Source of the DNA: CAVQFD01 sp963724695 | GTDB lineage: Bacteria; Acidobacteriota; Vicinamibacteria; Vicinamibacterales; CAVVIG01 | NCBI GenBank assembly: GCA_963724695.1 | Contig: CAVRVW010000012.1 | Coordinates: forward strand, 682,001-746,000 | DNA length: 64,000 nt | Direction of reading: 5' to 3' | Shown: positions 57,416 through 64,000 of the stretch, piece after piece | Position numbering within the stretch: position 1 is the first letter of the stretch | Layout of the letters: every line of letters begins with the position of its first letter | The notes under the pieces: model-generated | What the model was told of the DNA's origin: nothing | Database searches by the model: none | The model's input: only the letters and a program-made list of their open reading frames with translations | Translations under genes and position numbers: made by a program

Positions 57416-58160
57416 AGTCGCCACCTGGAACGTCAACGGCATCCGGGCGCGTCACGCGCAGGTCCAGGAATGGGTCGCGCGGGATCGCCCGGACGTCGTC
57501 TGCCTGCAGGAAATCAAGGCCACGTCCGATCAGGTGCCCACCGCCCTCTGCGAGATGGAGGGGTACTGGTGCTACTGGCACGGCGGGAAGGGTTACTCGG
57601 GCGTCGCCATCCACGTGAGCAAGACGCTCGCACCCGAGCGCCCGACCTTCTCCCATCCTTCATTCGACTTCGAGCACCGCATCGTCTCGGTAGACCTGCC
57701 CTTCGCCACCGTGACGTCGGTGTACGTCCCGAACGGGGGCAAGGACTTCCCGGTGAAGATGCGCTTCCTCGGCGAGCTCGCCGGGTACGCTGCGGCGTTC
57801 GCGCAGCGCCGGCGGGGCCTTGTGCTCTGCGGGGATCTGAATGTCGCGCTCACCGATCGCGATGTCCACCCCAAGGAGCGGAAGCCCCGCGCGATCGGGC
57901 AGCTTCCAGAGGAGCGTGCCGCCATCGAGGCGATCCTCGCGCATGACCTGATCGACGTCGGCCGGCGGCTGGACCCCATGAACGACGGCTTGTTCACCTG
58001 GTGGGCGCCATGGCGCAACCTGCGCCAGCGGAACATCGGCTGGCGTATCGACTACGTCCTGGCGAGCACGGCCGTTGCCGAACTCGCCACCTCGTGCCCG
58101 GTTCTGGCCGACATCGGCACCAGCGACCACGCCCCGGTGCTCGCCACGTTCAACCCTTGA
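57411..58160 (+). CDS. xth: Exodeoxyribonuclease III (AP endonuclease), ATT start
   Basis: A 249-residue DNA repair enzyme of the EEP fold. It begins (M/I)KVATWNVNGIRARHAQVQEW, which is the usual first line of the family. Catalytic motifs: NVNGIRAR, LQEIK (metal Glu), YVPNGG, GDLNVAL (Asp/Asn), and the end IGTSDHAPVLATF (Asp-His). No ATG, GTG or TTG lies in frame between an upstream TGA at 57366 and ATG 57534, which is after essential residues. The only fitting start is ATT at 57411-57413, overlapping the ferredoxin TAA. Changing ATT to ATG would destroy that stop, so a simple base error is unlikely. Confidence 0.9.
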   Translation: MKVATWNVNGIRARHAQVQEWVARDRPDVVCLQEIKATSDQVPTALCEMEGYWCYWHGGKGYSGVAIHVSKTLAPERPTFSHPSFDFEHRIVSVDLPFATVTSVYVPNGGKDFPVKMRFLGELAGYAAAFAQRRRGLVLCGDLNVALTDRDVHPKERKPRAIGQLPEERAAIEAILAHDLIDVGRRLDPMNDGLFTWWAPWRNLRQRNIGWRIDYVLASTAVAELATSCPVLADIGTSDHAPVLATFNP

Positions 58161-58167
58161 AGCTCGC

Positions 58168-58248
58168 CGCTTCCTCTTCGTGCCCGACCTGCCCGACCTG
58201 CCCTTCCTGCAATTCTGTAATCCTGCCATCCTGCCATTCGCAGTAGAC
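58168..58248. repeat. CCTGC-word spacer element, copy 1
   Basis: Words CCCGACCTG (twice), then TTCCTGCAATTCTGTAATCC and TGCCATCCTGCCATTC. The second part recurs at 60606-60648. Both copies lie directly in front of a plus-strand start codon (58251 and 60658). Confidence 0.62.
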
Positions 58249-58250
58249 TG

Positions 58251-58949
58251 ATGGCTGGCCTGACGCCTATGGAAGAGTTCCCATCCAGCGCCGCAGCCCC
58301 GGACGCGTCCTCCGACGCCGCGCAGTTGACGGTCCAGAGCCTGGAGCCGGCCGCCGTGGCGGCGGCCGAACCGATCCCCGTCTTCGAGCCCCTGGCCGTC
58401 GCGGCGCCAGAGGTCATGCGCCGGAGTTGGCGGAGCATCGGGACCGAGGTGGTGGCGGGCATCCAGACGCTCTTGTCGGCCGCCGTCTACGCCACGCTCA
58501 TCGTGACCTTCGGCTTTCAGGTCGCGCGCGTCGACGGCCGCAGTATGTCGCCGACCCTCGAGGATCACGATCGCCTGATCGTGAACAAGCTGGCGTACGA
58601 GATCGGCGAGCCCCTGCCGGGCGATATCGTCATGCTCTACTACCCGCGGGACCCCGAGAAGATGTTCGTCAAGCGGGTCATCGCCAGGGAAGGCGATACG
58701 GTGCGCATCGTCGACGGCCTCGTCACCGTCAACGACCTCCCCCTGCACGACGAGGACTATGTGCCGAGCGAGTACCGCAGCCACGACGACTGGGGCCCGC
58801 AGGTCGTCCAGGACGGCTACTACTTCGTGATGGGCGACCATCGCAACAACAGCTCCGACAGCCGCCACTGGGGCCCCGTGCCGAAGAAGTACATCGTCGG
58901 CAAGGTCAAGGTGCGCTGGTGGCCGTTGCAGGACGCCCGGATCTTTTAG
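58251..58949 (+). CDS. lepB: Signal peptidase I
   Basis: A 232-residue membrane protease that removes signal peptides. An N-terminal Ala/Pro/Glu-rich tail of about 55 residues precedes one membrane helix (LLSAAVYATLIVTFGFQVAR). Catalytic Ser98 is in GRSMSPTL and Lys141 in FVKRVIAREGDT; the late box GDHRNNSSDSRHWG is complete. Start ATG 58251; an ATG six codons later is possible. The window's many exported proteins depend on such an enzyme. Confidence 0.94.
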   Translation: MAGLTPMEEFPSSAAAPDASSDAAQLTVQSLEPAAVAAAEPIPVFEPLAVAAPEVMRRSWRSIGTEVVAGIQTLLSAAVYATLIVTFGFQVARVDGRSMSPTLEDHDRLIVNKLAYEIGEPLPGDIVMLYYPRDPEKMFVKRVIAREGDTVRIVDGLVTVNDLPLHDEDYVPSEYRSHDDWGPQVVQDGYYFVMGDHRNNSSDSRHWGPVPKKYIVGKVKVRWWPLQDARIF

Positions 58950-58977
58950 CCCGCCAGCAGGCCGGGTGGACCCGGCG

Positions 58978-60591
58978 TCAGTCCGCTCTCGATGCCAGCT
59001 GCGCCTGATGCGCCTCGCGGAGCTTGTATTTCTGCACCTTGCCCGACGCGGTCAGCGGGTAGTCGGGGACGAACCGCACGTGCTTCGGCACCTTGAACCG
59101 TGCGAGCCTGGCGGCGCACCACGCCGCGACATCGGCGTCTGACAGCGGACCAGCACCCGAACGCACGCGAACCGCGGCCGCCACGATCTCGCCGAAGAAG
59201 GCGTCCGGCAACCCGTACACCTGGGCGTCGGCGACAGCCGGGTGTTCCCGCAGACAGTCTTCGACTTCCTTCGGGGAGATGTTCTCGCCTCCGCGGATGA
59301 TCAAATCCTTGATCCGGCCGGTGATGCGCACCACCCCGTCGGCGTCGATCGTCGCTTCGTCGCCTGTCCGGAGCCACCCGTCATCGTCAATGGCTGCGCG
59401 GGTGGCCTCGGGGTTGTTGTAGTACCCCTTCATCACGTTGTAACCGCGCACACACAGCTCGCCGGCCTCGCCCACGCCGCGCCCCTGTCCGGTCGGGGGA
59501 TCGATGATCCTGACCTCGAGATCGGGCAGGACGCGGCCGACAGATTGAGTACGTTCGGCAATCGAAGCATCCCTCGGGGTCATCGTGATTCCCGGCGACG
59601 CCTCCGTGAGGCCGTACGCGATCGTGATCTCCGGCACGTGCATATCGCTGATCACGCGGCGCATCAAGGGCTCGGGGCAGAGCGAACCCGCCATGATGCC
59701 CGTCCGCAGGGAGCGCAGATCAAACTTCGAAAATTCAGGATGCTCGAGCTCGGCAAGAAACATCGTCGGCACCCCGTACACCGCCGTGCAGCGTTCCCGC
59801 TCGATGGTGGCGAGAACGGCCCTGGGGTCGAACACGTCGACCGGGCAGAGACACGTGCCATGGGTGTAGGCGCCCAGGACTCCGAACACGCAGCCGAAGC
59901 AGTGAAACAGGGGCACGGGCAGGCAGAGACGATCGGCAGGGCTGTAACCCAGGACCGCCCCCGCCATGTGGCCGTTGTTGACGATGTTCCGGCTCGACAG
60001 CATCACGCCTTTGGGAAAGCCCGTGGTTCCCGACGTGTACTGCATGTTGATGACATCGTCGATGCCGACCGAGCGGCCGCGTTCGTCGAGGGCCGCGTCG
60101 TCCACTTCCGATGCGAGACGGGCAAGCTCCGCGTACGGCGTCGCACCTGGCGGCGGATCGTTGCCGATGAAGACGAAGCGCGCAAGCAGCGGCAGCGCGC
60201 CACGAAAGGCACCGATGGCCTCCAGGCACGCCACGTAGTTCGCATCGCGGACGCCCGCCGTGGTGATGAGCGTGGCCGCTTCGCTCTGCCGGAGCAGGTA
60301 GTCGATGTCGCGTTCGCGGAGCGCCGTGTTGGCGGTTACCAGCACGGCGCCAATCTTCGCGATGGCAAATTGCAGGACGACCCATTCCGGAACGTTGCTG
60401 GCCCAGAGCACCACGCGCTCTCCGGGTGCCACGCCAAGCGCCATGAGGCCCCGTGCGACCCGCCGCGCTTCTTGATCCAGATCAGAGAAGGTGTACCGCG
60501 GACCAGATTCGTAATGGAGCGCTGCCGCGTCCGGCAGGGCGCGAGCCTGCAGGCTCAGCAAGTCGCCAACAGTCACATCGCGAATGCCCAT
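58978..60591 (-). CDS. AMP-forming acyl-CoA synthetase
   Basis: A 537-residue ligase of the ANL superfamily, activating a carboxylic acid (probably a fatty acid) to its CoA ester. P-loop-like motif YTSGTTGFPKGVMLSS, then AYGLTEASPG, DGWLRTGDEATIDADGVVRI, GRIKDLIIRGGENISPKEVE, and the C-terminal catalytic Lys in PLTASGKVQKYKLRE. Length and motifs are normal. Minus strand, convergent with lepB, and divergent from the PilZ gene. The large open frame opposite is an antisense shadow. Confidence 0.93.
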   Translation of the reverse strand: MGIRDVTVGDLLSLQARALPDAAALHYESGPRYTFSDLDQEARRVARGLMALGVAPGERVVLWASNVPEWVVLQFAIAKIGAVLVTANTALRERDIDYLLRQSEAATLITTAGVRDANYVACLEAIGAFRGALPLLARFVFIGNDPPPGATPYAELARLASEVDDAALDERGRSVGIDDVINMQYTSGTTGFPKGVMLSSRNIVNNGHMAGAVLGYSPADRLCLPVPLFHCFGCVFGVLGAYTHGTCLCPVDVFDPRAVLATIERERCTAVYGVPTMFLAELEHPEFSKFDLRSLRTGIMAGSLCPEPLMRRVISDMHVPEITIAYGLTEASPGITMTPRDASIAERTQSVGRVLPDLEVRIIDPPTGQGRGVGEAGELCVRGYNVMKGYYNNPEATRAAIDDDGWLRTGDEATIDADGVVRITGRIKDLIIRGGENISPKEVEDCLREHPAVADAQVYGLPDAFFGEIVAAAVRVRSGAGPLSDADVAAWCAARLARFKVPKHVRFVPDYPLTASGKVQKYKLREAHQAQLASRAD

Positions 60592-60605
60592 CAGCGCATC
60601 ATCCT

Positions 60606-60648
60606 TTCTTCAATCCTGCAATCCTGCCATTCTGCAATTGTCCGATAT
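60606..60648. repeat. CCTGC-word spacer element, copy 2
   Basis: TTCTTCAATCCTGCAATCCT, then GCCATTCTGCAATTG; the same words as the end of copy 1 (58210-58245). It lies in the 66-base spacer between divergent genes, where their promoters should be. Confidence 0.6.
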
Positions 60649-60657
60649 ACTCCCAAG

Positions 60658-61344
60658 GTGGCTGATTCGTGTACGGTGCTCATAGCGGCAGCGGACGTGC
60701 TTCCTCTCCTCGAGGAGCGAGCGCGGGCGGGCGACGGCGAGCTGCTGGCCTTCGCCGATGTCGAAGCGCTGCGCGCCCTCGAAGTGATCACCAAGCGGCG
60801 TCCCGAGATCGTCGCGCTCGAACGCCTCTTTGCCGCGACGCCGCGCGGCGCGGCGCTCATCAACCGCATTAAAGCCGATCCCTCCTTGCAGCAGTCGGAC
60901 ATTCGGGTGGTCTCTCTCGAGACCGACTTCTCGCGCCTGTCCACGCGCACGGCCGCGCCGGAGGTCAAGTCGAGCTCGAAGGGCAAGGGCAAGACGGCGG
61001 CGGCGGTCTCGGCGGCCCCGCTCGATCAGCGTGGCACCCGTCGCGCACCACGGGTCAAGATTGCCGGCGAGATCGGCGTGATGGTGGACGGCAACCACGC
61101 CGTGCTCGTCGACCTCTCGGCGGTGGGCGCGCAGCTGGTGTCGACCACCATCCTGAAGCCGAACCAGCGCGTGAGGATGTCGATGTCCGACGATCACGGG
61201 TCGATTCGCTTCAACGCGGCGGTGGCGTGGGCCTCGTTCGAAATCCCGCAGAACAGCGGGCCCCGCTACCGTGCCGGCATCGAGTTTCTCGATGCCAACG
61301 CCGCGGCGGTTGACGCTTACGCGGCAAGGCACAGAATTGCGTAA
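60658..61344 (+). CDS. PilZ-domain protein with receiver-like N-terminal domain
   Basis: A 228-residue protein, probably binding cyclic-di-GMP. GTG start at 60658-60660 gives MADSCTVLIAAADVLPLLEE. Residues 1-100 look like a degenerate receiver (EIVALERLFAATPRGAALIN, IRVVSLETDF). A Lys/Ser/Ala linker (SSSKGKGKTAAAVSAAP) follows. The PilZ domain has RxxxR-type arginines in RGTRRAPRVKI and the D-x-S-x-x-G box in LVDLSAVGAQLVS. The upstream frame to 59242 is antisense to the acyl-CoA ligase. Its TAA stop is the first word of the following repeat. Confidence 0.88.
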   Translation: MADSCTVLIAAADVLPLLEERARAGDGELLAFADVEALRALEVITKRRPEIVALERLFAATPRGAALINRIKADPSLQQSDIRVVSLETDFSRLSTRTAAPEVKSSSKGKGKTAAAVSAAPLDQRGTRRAPRVKIAGEIGVMVDGNHAVLVDLSAVGAQLVSTTILKPNQRVRMSMSDDHGSIRFNAAVAWASFEIPQNSGPRYRAGIEFLDANAAAVDAYAARHRIA

Positions 61345-61485
61345 TTGGGTGGTTGGGTAATTGAGTAATTGGTGAATCTGGTAATTGGGTAAATTCAATT
61401 TCCTAATTGAAATTACCCGATTGAAACTACCCAATTACCCGATTCACCGATTACCCAATCACCCAATTACTCAATTACCCAATTA
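61341..61485. repeat. TAATTGGG-word hairpin element
   Basis: The left arm is built of TAATTGGG/TAATTGAG words, the right arm of CCCAATTA/CTCAATTA. The two arms share complementary TAATTGGTGAATCTGGTAAT (left) and an ATTACCCGATTCACCGATTA counterpart (right). AT-rich in a GC-rich genome, between convergent genes. The stop codons of both genes (61342-61344 and 61475-61477) are TAA from the repeat word itself. Confidence 0.82.
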
Positions 61486-62752
61486 AGAGTTCTTCTCTGA
61501 CTATGGTGTCGTCGCGCTCGGAGCCCGTCGAGACGATCGCCGCCGGCACGCCTGTGATGGCTTCGAGACGGTCCACGTAGCGCCTCGCGTTGTCCGGAAG
61601 GTCCTCGAGCCGCCGCAGCCCCTTGGTGGGGGTCGTCCATCCCGGCAGCGATTCGTACACCGGTTCGCATGCGGCCAGCTGGCCCAGGTCCGACGGCATC
61701 TCCGTCAGGGTGCGGTCGCCGCAGCGATAGGCGGTGCACACTTCGATCGTCGGCAGCCCGTCAAGGACGTCCAGTTTGGTGAGCGCCAGGGCGTCGAGCC
61801 CGTTGATGCGCACACCGTAGCGCACGGCCACGGCGTCGTACCACCCGCAGCGCCGGGGCCGCCCGGTGACCGCCCCGTACTCGTTGCCCGTGTCGCGCAG
61901 GCGGTTCCCCATCTCCCCCGACAATTCTGTCGGCAGCGGCCCCTCCCCTACACGCGTCGTGTAGGCCTTCACGACACCGAGGACACGACCGATGGCTCGC
62001 GGCCCGACGCCGAGGCCGGTGCAGACGCCGCCGATCGAGGCGTTCGACGAGGTGACGTATGGGTAGGTCCCATGGTCGATGTCGAGGAGCGTGCCCTGGG
62101 CACCTTCGAACAAGATCGCCTGGCCCGCGCGCATGGCGTCGCTCAGCAAGAGCGAGACGTCCCGGGTCATCGGCCGCAGCCGCTCCCCCTGCTTCAACAG
62201 GTTGTCGAGCACCTCTTTCCAGTCCATCGTCGAGTCATGCACGAGGCGGTTCCGCGCCGTGACGTTGTCGCGGACGTTGTCGGCCAGACCCGCTGGATCG
62301 GCGAGGTCGCCGACCCGGATTCCGCGTCTCGCAATCTTGTCCTCGTAGGCCGGTCCAATGCCCCGGGAGGTGGTCCCGATCTTGCGTTCGCCTCGGCGGG
62401 CTTCAGACAACAGATCGAGGTCGCGATGATACGGAAGGATGAGATGCGCCTTGTCGCTCACGAGCAGGCGATTGCCCACGTCGATGCCGTGCTTGACGAG
62501 CTCGTCGATCTCTCCGAAAAGCGCCACCGGATCGACGACGACACCGTTGCCGATGACGCAGGTGATGCCGTCGTGGAGGATGCCGCTCGGGATCAGCCGG
62601 AGCACGAATTTCGTACCGTTGACGTACACGGTGTGACCGGCGTTGTGTCCGCCCTGATAGCGGGCGACGAGATTGAAGCGCGGGGTCAGCAGATCGACAA
62701 TCTTGCCCTTGCCCTCGTCGCCCCACTGCGCGCCAAGCACTGCCAGGTTCAT
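61475..62752 (-). CDS. purA: Adenylosuccinate synthetase
   Basis: A 425-residue enzyme that joins IMP and aspartate using GTP, the first step to AMP. The phosphate loop GAQWGDEGKGKIVDLL, the catalytic His in YQGGHNAGHTVYVNG, SRGIGPAYEDKIARRGIRVG, FEGAQGTLLDIDHGTYPYVT, and the GTP motif TKLDVLDGLP are all present. Length is standard. The last residues LLIG and the TAA are encoded by the TAATTGGG repeat element, whose insertion or growth seems to have set the end of the protein. Confidence 0.96.
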   Translation of the reverse strand: MNLAVLGAQWGDEGKGKIVDLLTPRFNLVARYQGGHNAGHTVYVNGTKFVLRLIPSGILHDGITCVIGNGVVVDPVALFGEIDELVKHGIDVGNRLLVSDKAHLILPYHRDLDLLSEARRGERKIGTTSRGIGPAYEDKIARRGIRVGDLADPAGLADNVRDNVTARNRLVHDSTMDWKEVLDNLLKQGERLRPMTRDVSLLLSDAMRAGQAILFEGAQGTLLDIDHGTYPYVTSSNASIGGVCTGLGVGPRAIGRVLGVVKAYTTRVGEGPLPTELSGEMGNRLRDTGNEYGAVTGRPRRCGWYDAVAVRYGVRINGLDALALTKLDVLDGLPTIEVCTAYRCGDRTLTEMPSDLGQLAACEPVYESLPGWTTPTKGLRRLEDLPDNARRYVDRLEAITGVPAAIVSTGSERDDTIVREELLIG

Positions 62753-62840
62753 GGTCGCTACGATTCTACTCGACTGAAACCGAAAAACACGCGGAGGATC
62801 GTCGCCGCCGATCGCAAGAACGCGCGGCGCGTGCGAGTCA

Positions 62841-62894
62841 AGAGAAAAAAATTTGCATTTTCAGTTTGACATCGCGAGCGCCTCTTTCTAACGT
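62841..62894 (+). promoter_or_regulatory. Strong promoter with AT-rich upstream element
   Basis: TTGACA (62866-62871), 17 bases, TAACGT (62889-62894). An A/T-rich stretch (AGAAAAAAATTTGCATTTTC) lies just before the -35, like an UP element. Transcription would start near 62901, about 50 bases before the ATPase ATG. Confidence 0.72.
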
Positions 62895-62951
62895 CTACTC
62901 TTTCGCGGAGCCGTTCGATCGTTCGACTGTCGCTCAGCGAGATCAACGCGC

Positions 62952-64000
62952 ATGCTGACCTCTCGTCCTACACTGACACGCCGCTTGCTGGCGGCACTCG
63001 ACGCCACGCCGTCAAGGATTCCGGTCCTCCTCGGAGGATGCGGGAGCGGCCGCAGCACGGCGCTGCGTCAACTCCACGACCGCATCGGCCGCGCGGCCTC
63101 GCAGTTCGTGGACGTTGAACGGACGGCCACGACGCCCGAACGTTTTCTGCGCGCCGTGAGCGCTGCGTCGCCGTTTCCGGGCGCGGCGACTCTGGGCGAA
63201 CAGGCGCCCCCTGGAGCCCGCGCGGCATTCGACGCGATGCTCGCGCTGTTCGGCCGGCCGAGAACCGGCACGACCGAACCGGCCACGTTCCTCCTCGACG
63301 AGTTTCTCGAGCTCCGGACCTTCGAAAGCTTCCCCGGGCTGCGGCGCGTTCTCCACGAGCTCATCGACACGCTGGCGGCCAGCCCGAACCGCTTCGTGCT
63401 CACGAGCCGCTACACGGCCCGCGCGCTCCGGCTGCTCAGGGACGGTTCCGCGCGCTTCGAAGTCATCCATATTCCGGCCCTCACCGCCGACGACGTCATG
63501 GATGTCCTTGGCCTGACCACGCAGGCGGGGGCCGGCCCCGGAGGGCCGGCCGCCGGCGGCGAAGACCCCGGGTTCACCGCCAGGGCCGTGCAGGCGCTCG
63601 CCGAAGGGCGGCCCGCCTACGTCGGCGCGGTGGCCGACGAACTCGTCGCCATGCGCGAGCACGGCGGCCCCGGCACGAGCGACGCCATCAGTGCGCTCGC
63701 CGCGCTCATGGCCGTCGACGGCCGCATTTCGCGTCTCTGCAACTTTTCATACGAGCTCCGCCTGCATCGCGCGCGCGGCTACGGGGCGCTCAAGGCGATT
63801 CTCGAAATCCTGGCCGACGAGGAAGGTCTGACGCTCACCGAGATCTCGTTGCGTCTCCAGCGCACGCCGGGCTCGACCAAGGATTACCTGTCGTGGCTCG
63901 AGGACGTCGACCTCGTCACCTCACGGCAGAAGCGCTACAGCTTCACCGATCCCCTGCTGCGCCTCTGGGTGCGCCTGCGCTGCCGTCCGACCGCCCCGGT
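62952..64000 (+). CDS. AAA/STAND-type ATPase, N-terminal part (cut by window edge)
   Basis: At least 349 residues, no stop before the window end. I read MLTSRPTLTRRLLAALDATP, then Walker A in VLLGGCGSGRSTALRQLHDR, Walker B in ATFLLDEFLELRTFE, and sensor-like FVLTSRYTARALRLL. A winged-helix-like part follows at about 275-340 (LKAILEILADEEGLTLTEIS, then GSTKDYLSWLEDVDLVTSRQ, KRYSFTDPLLRLWVRLR). The order resembles the archaeal-type ATPases (ATPase_2 with DUF234-like end), whose roles are poorly known. No clear ribosome site; the strong promoter at 62866 supports the start. Confidence 0.78.
   Translation, partial: MLTSRPTLTRRLLAALDATPSRIPVLLGGCGSGRSTALRQLHDRIGRAASQFVDVERTATTPERFLRAVSAASPFPGAATLGEQAPPGARAAFDAMLALFGRPRTGTTEPATFLLDEFLELRTFESFPGLRRVLHELIDTLAASPNRFVLTSRYTARALRLLRDGSARFEVIHIPALTADDVMDVLGLTTQAGAGPGGPAAGGEDPGFTARAVQALAEGRPAYVGAVADELVAMREHGGPGTSDAISALAALMAVDGRISRLCNFSYELRLHRARGYGALKAILEILADEEGLTLTEISLRLQRTPGSTKDYLSWLEDVDLVTSRQKRYSFTDPLLRLWVRLRCRPTAP

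Noticed and set aside
59242..60657. 470-codon open frame on the plus strand before the PilZ gene
   Set aside because: It is the antisense of the acyl-CoA ligase; composition (Arg, His, Val, Gly) is that of a shadow frame in GC-rich DNA.

Overview
The window is high-GC bacterial chromosome, most consistent with an Acidobacteriota member of the Vicinamibacteria type. This is inferred from gene content: Oar-like TonB receptors with an N-terminal carboxypeptidase-regulatory-like domain, CRTAC1 (FG-GAP plus ASPIC/UnbV) proteins paired with TPR lipoproteins, a cytochrome c/copper-monooxygenase fusion, and DUF5916 and DUF4340 proteins. No rRNA, tRNA, CRISPR array, insertion sequence or phage gene was recognised.

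Layout. 1-6.7 kb: housekeeping genes (thymidine kinase, EF-P), an HtrA-like protease, and a gliding-type ABC-2 module (ATPase, fused GldF/GldG-like permease, DUF4340 protein). 6.9-11.7 kb: a three-gene minus-strand unit (cytochrome c/copper monooxygenase, Ig-like secreted partner, DUF5916 outer-membrane protein). 12-28 kb: three CRTAC1 regions, two of them tightly overlapping CRTAC1-TPR lipoprotein pairs. One pair continues into an IPT/TIG-thioredoxin-like protein that lacks the CxxC. An Oar-like receptor lies in the same stretch. 28-38 kb: a two-component system, two intact Oar-like receptors and a PadR regulator with its membrane partner. 38.4-41.1 kb: a second copy of the monooxygenase/Ig-like pair, full of frameshifts. 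41-64 kb: a B3 metallo-beta-lactamase, an ABC-F protein, an MFS exporter coupled to an LppX/LprG-like carrier, a TolB-like protein with an M28 peptidase, DinB with HtrA, a lytic transglycosylase, a chlorite-dismutase-family protein, ferredoxin with exonuclease III, signal peptidase I, an acyl-CoA ligase, a PilZ protein, PurA, and the start of an ATPase gene.

Two genome-scale patterns stand out. First, many spacers are occupied by non-coding, dyad-symmetric, low-complexity elements built from 8-10 base words. There are several unrelated word families, and some members recur. A separate 138-bp element at 14435-14572 can fold into a perfect four-way cloverleaf. Second, every frameshift I resolved (about 20, plus a dense cluster at 38.4-41.1 kb) is a single-base insertion. 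All lie between 7.8 and about 42 kb, and none is seen from 42.2 to 64 kb. This looks like sequence error rather than gene decay, so spans given for those genes join several frames.

How the genes work together (inference): the left two thirds is largely an envelope programme of TonB uptake, surface lipoprotein complexes and periplasmic redox/copper enzymes. The most promising operons for novelty are CRTAC1-TPR-TIG/TRX (28081 to 23371) and the four-gene set ending in LprG-like plus MFS (49924 to 46730), which mirrors the mycobacterial LprG-P55 pair.
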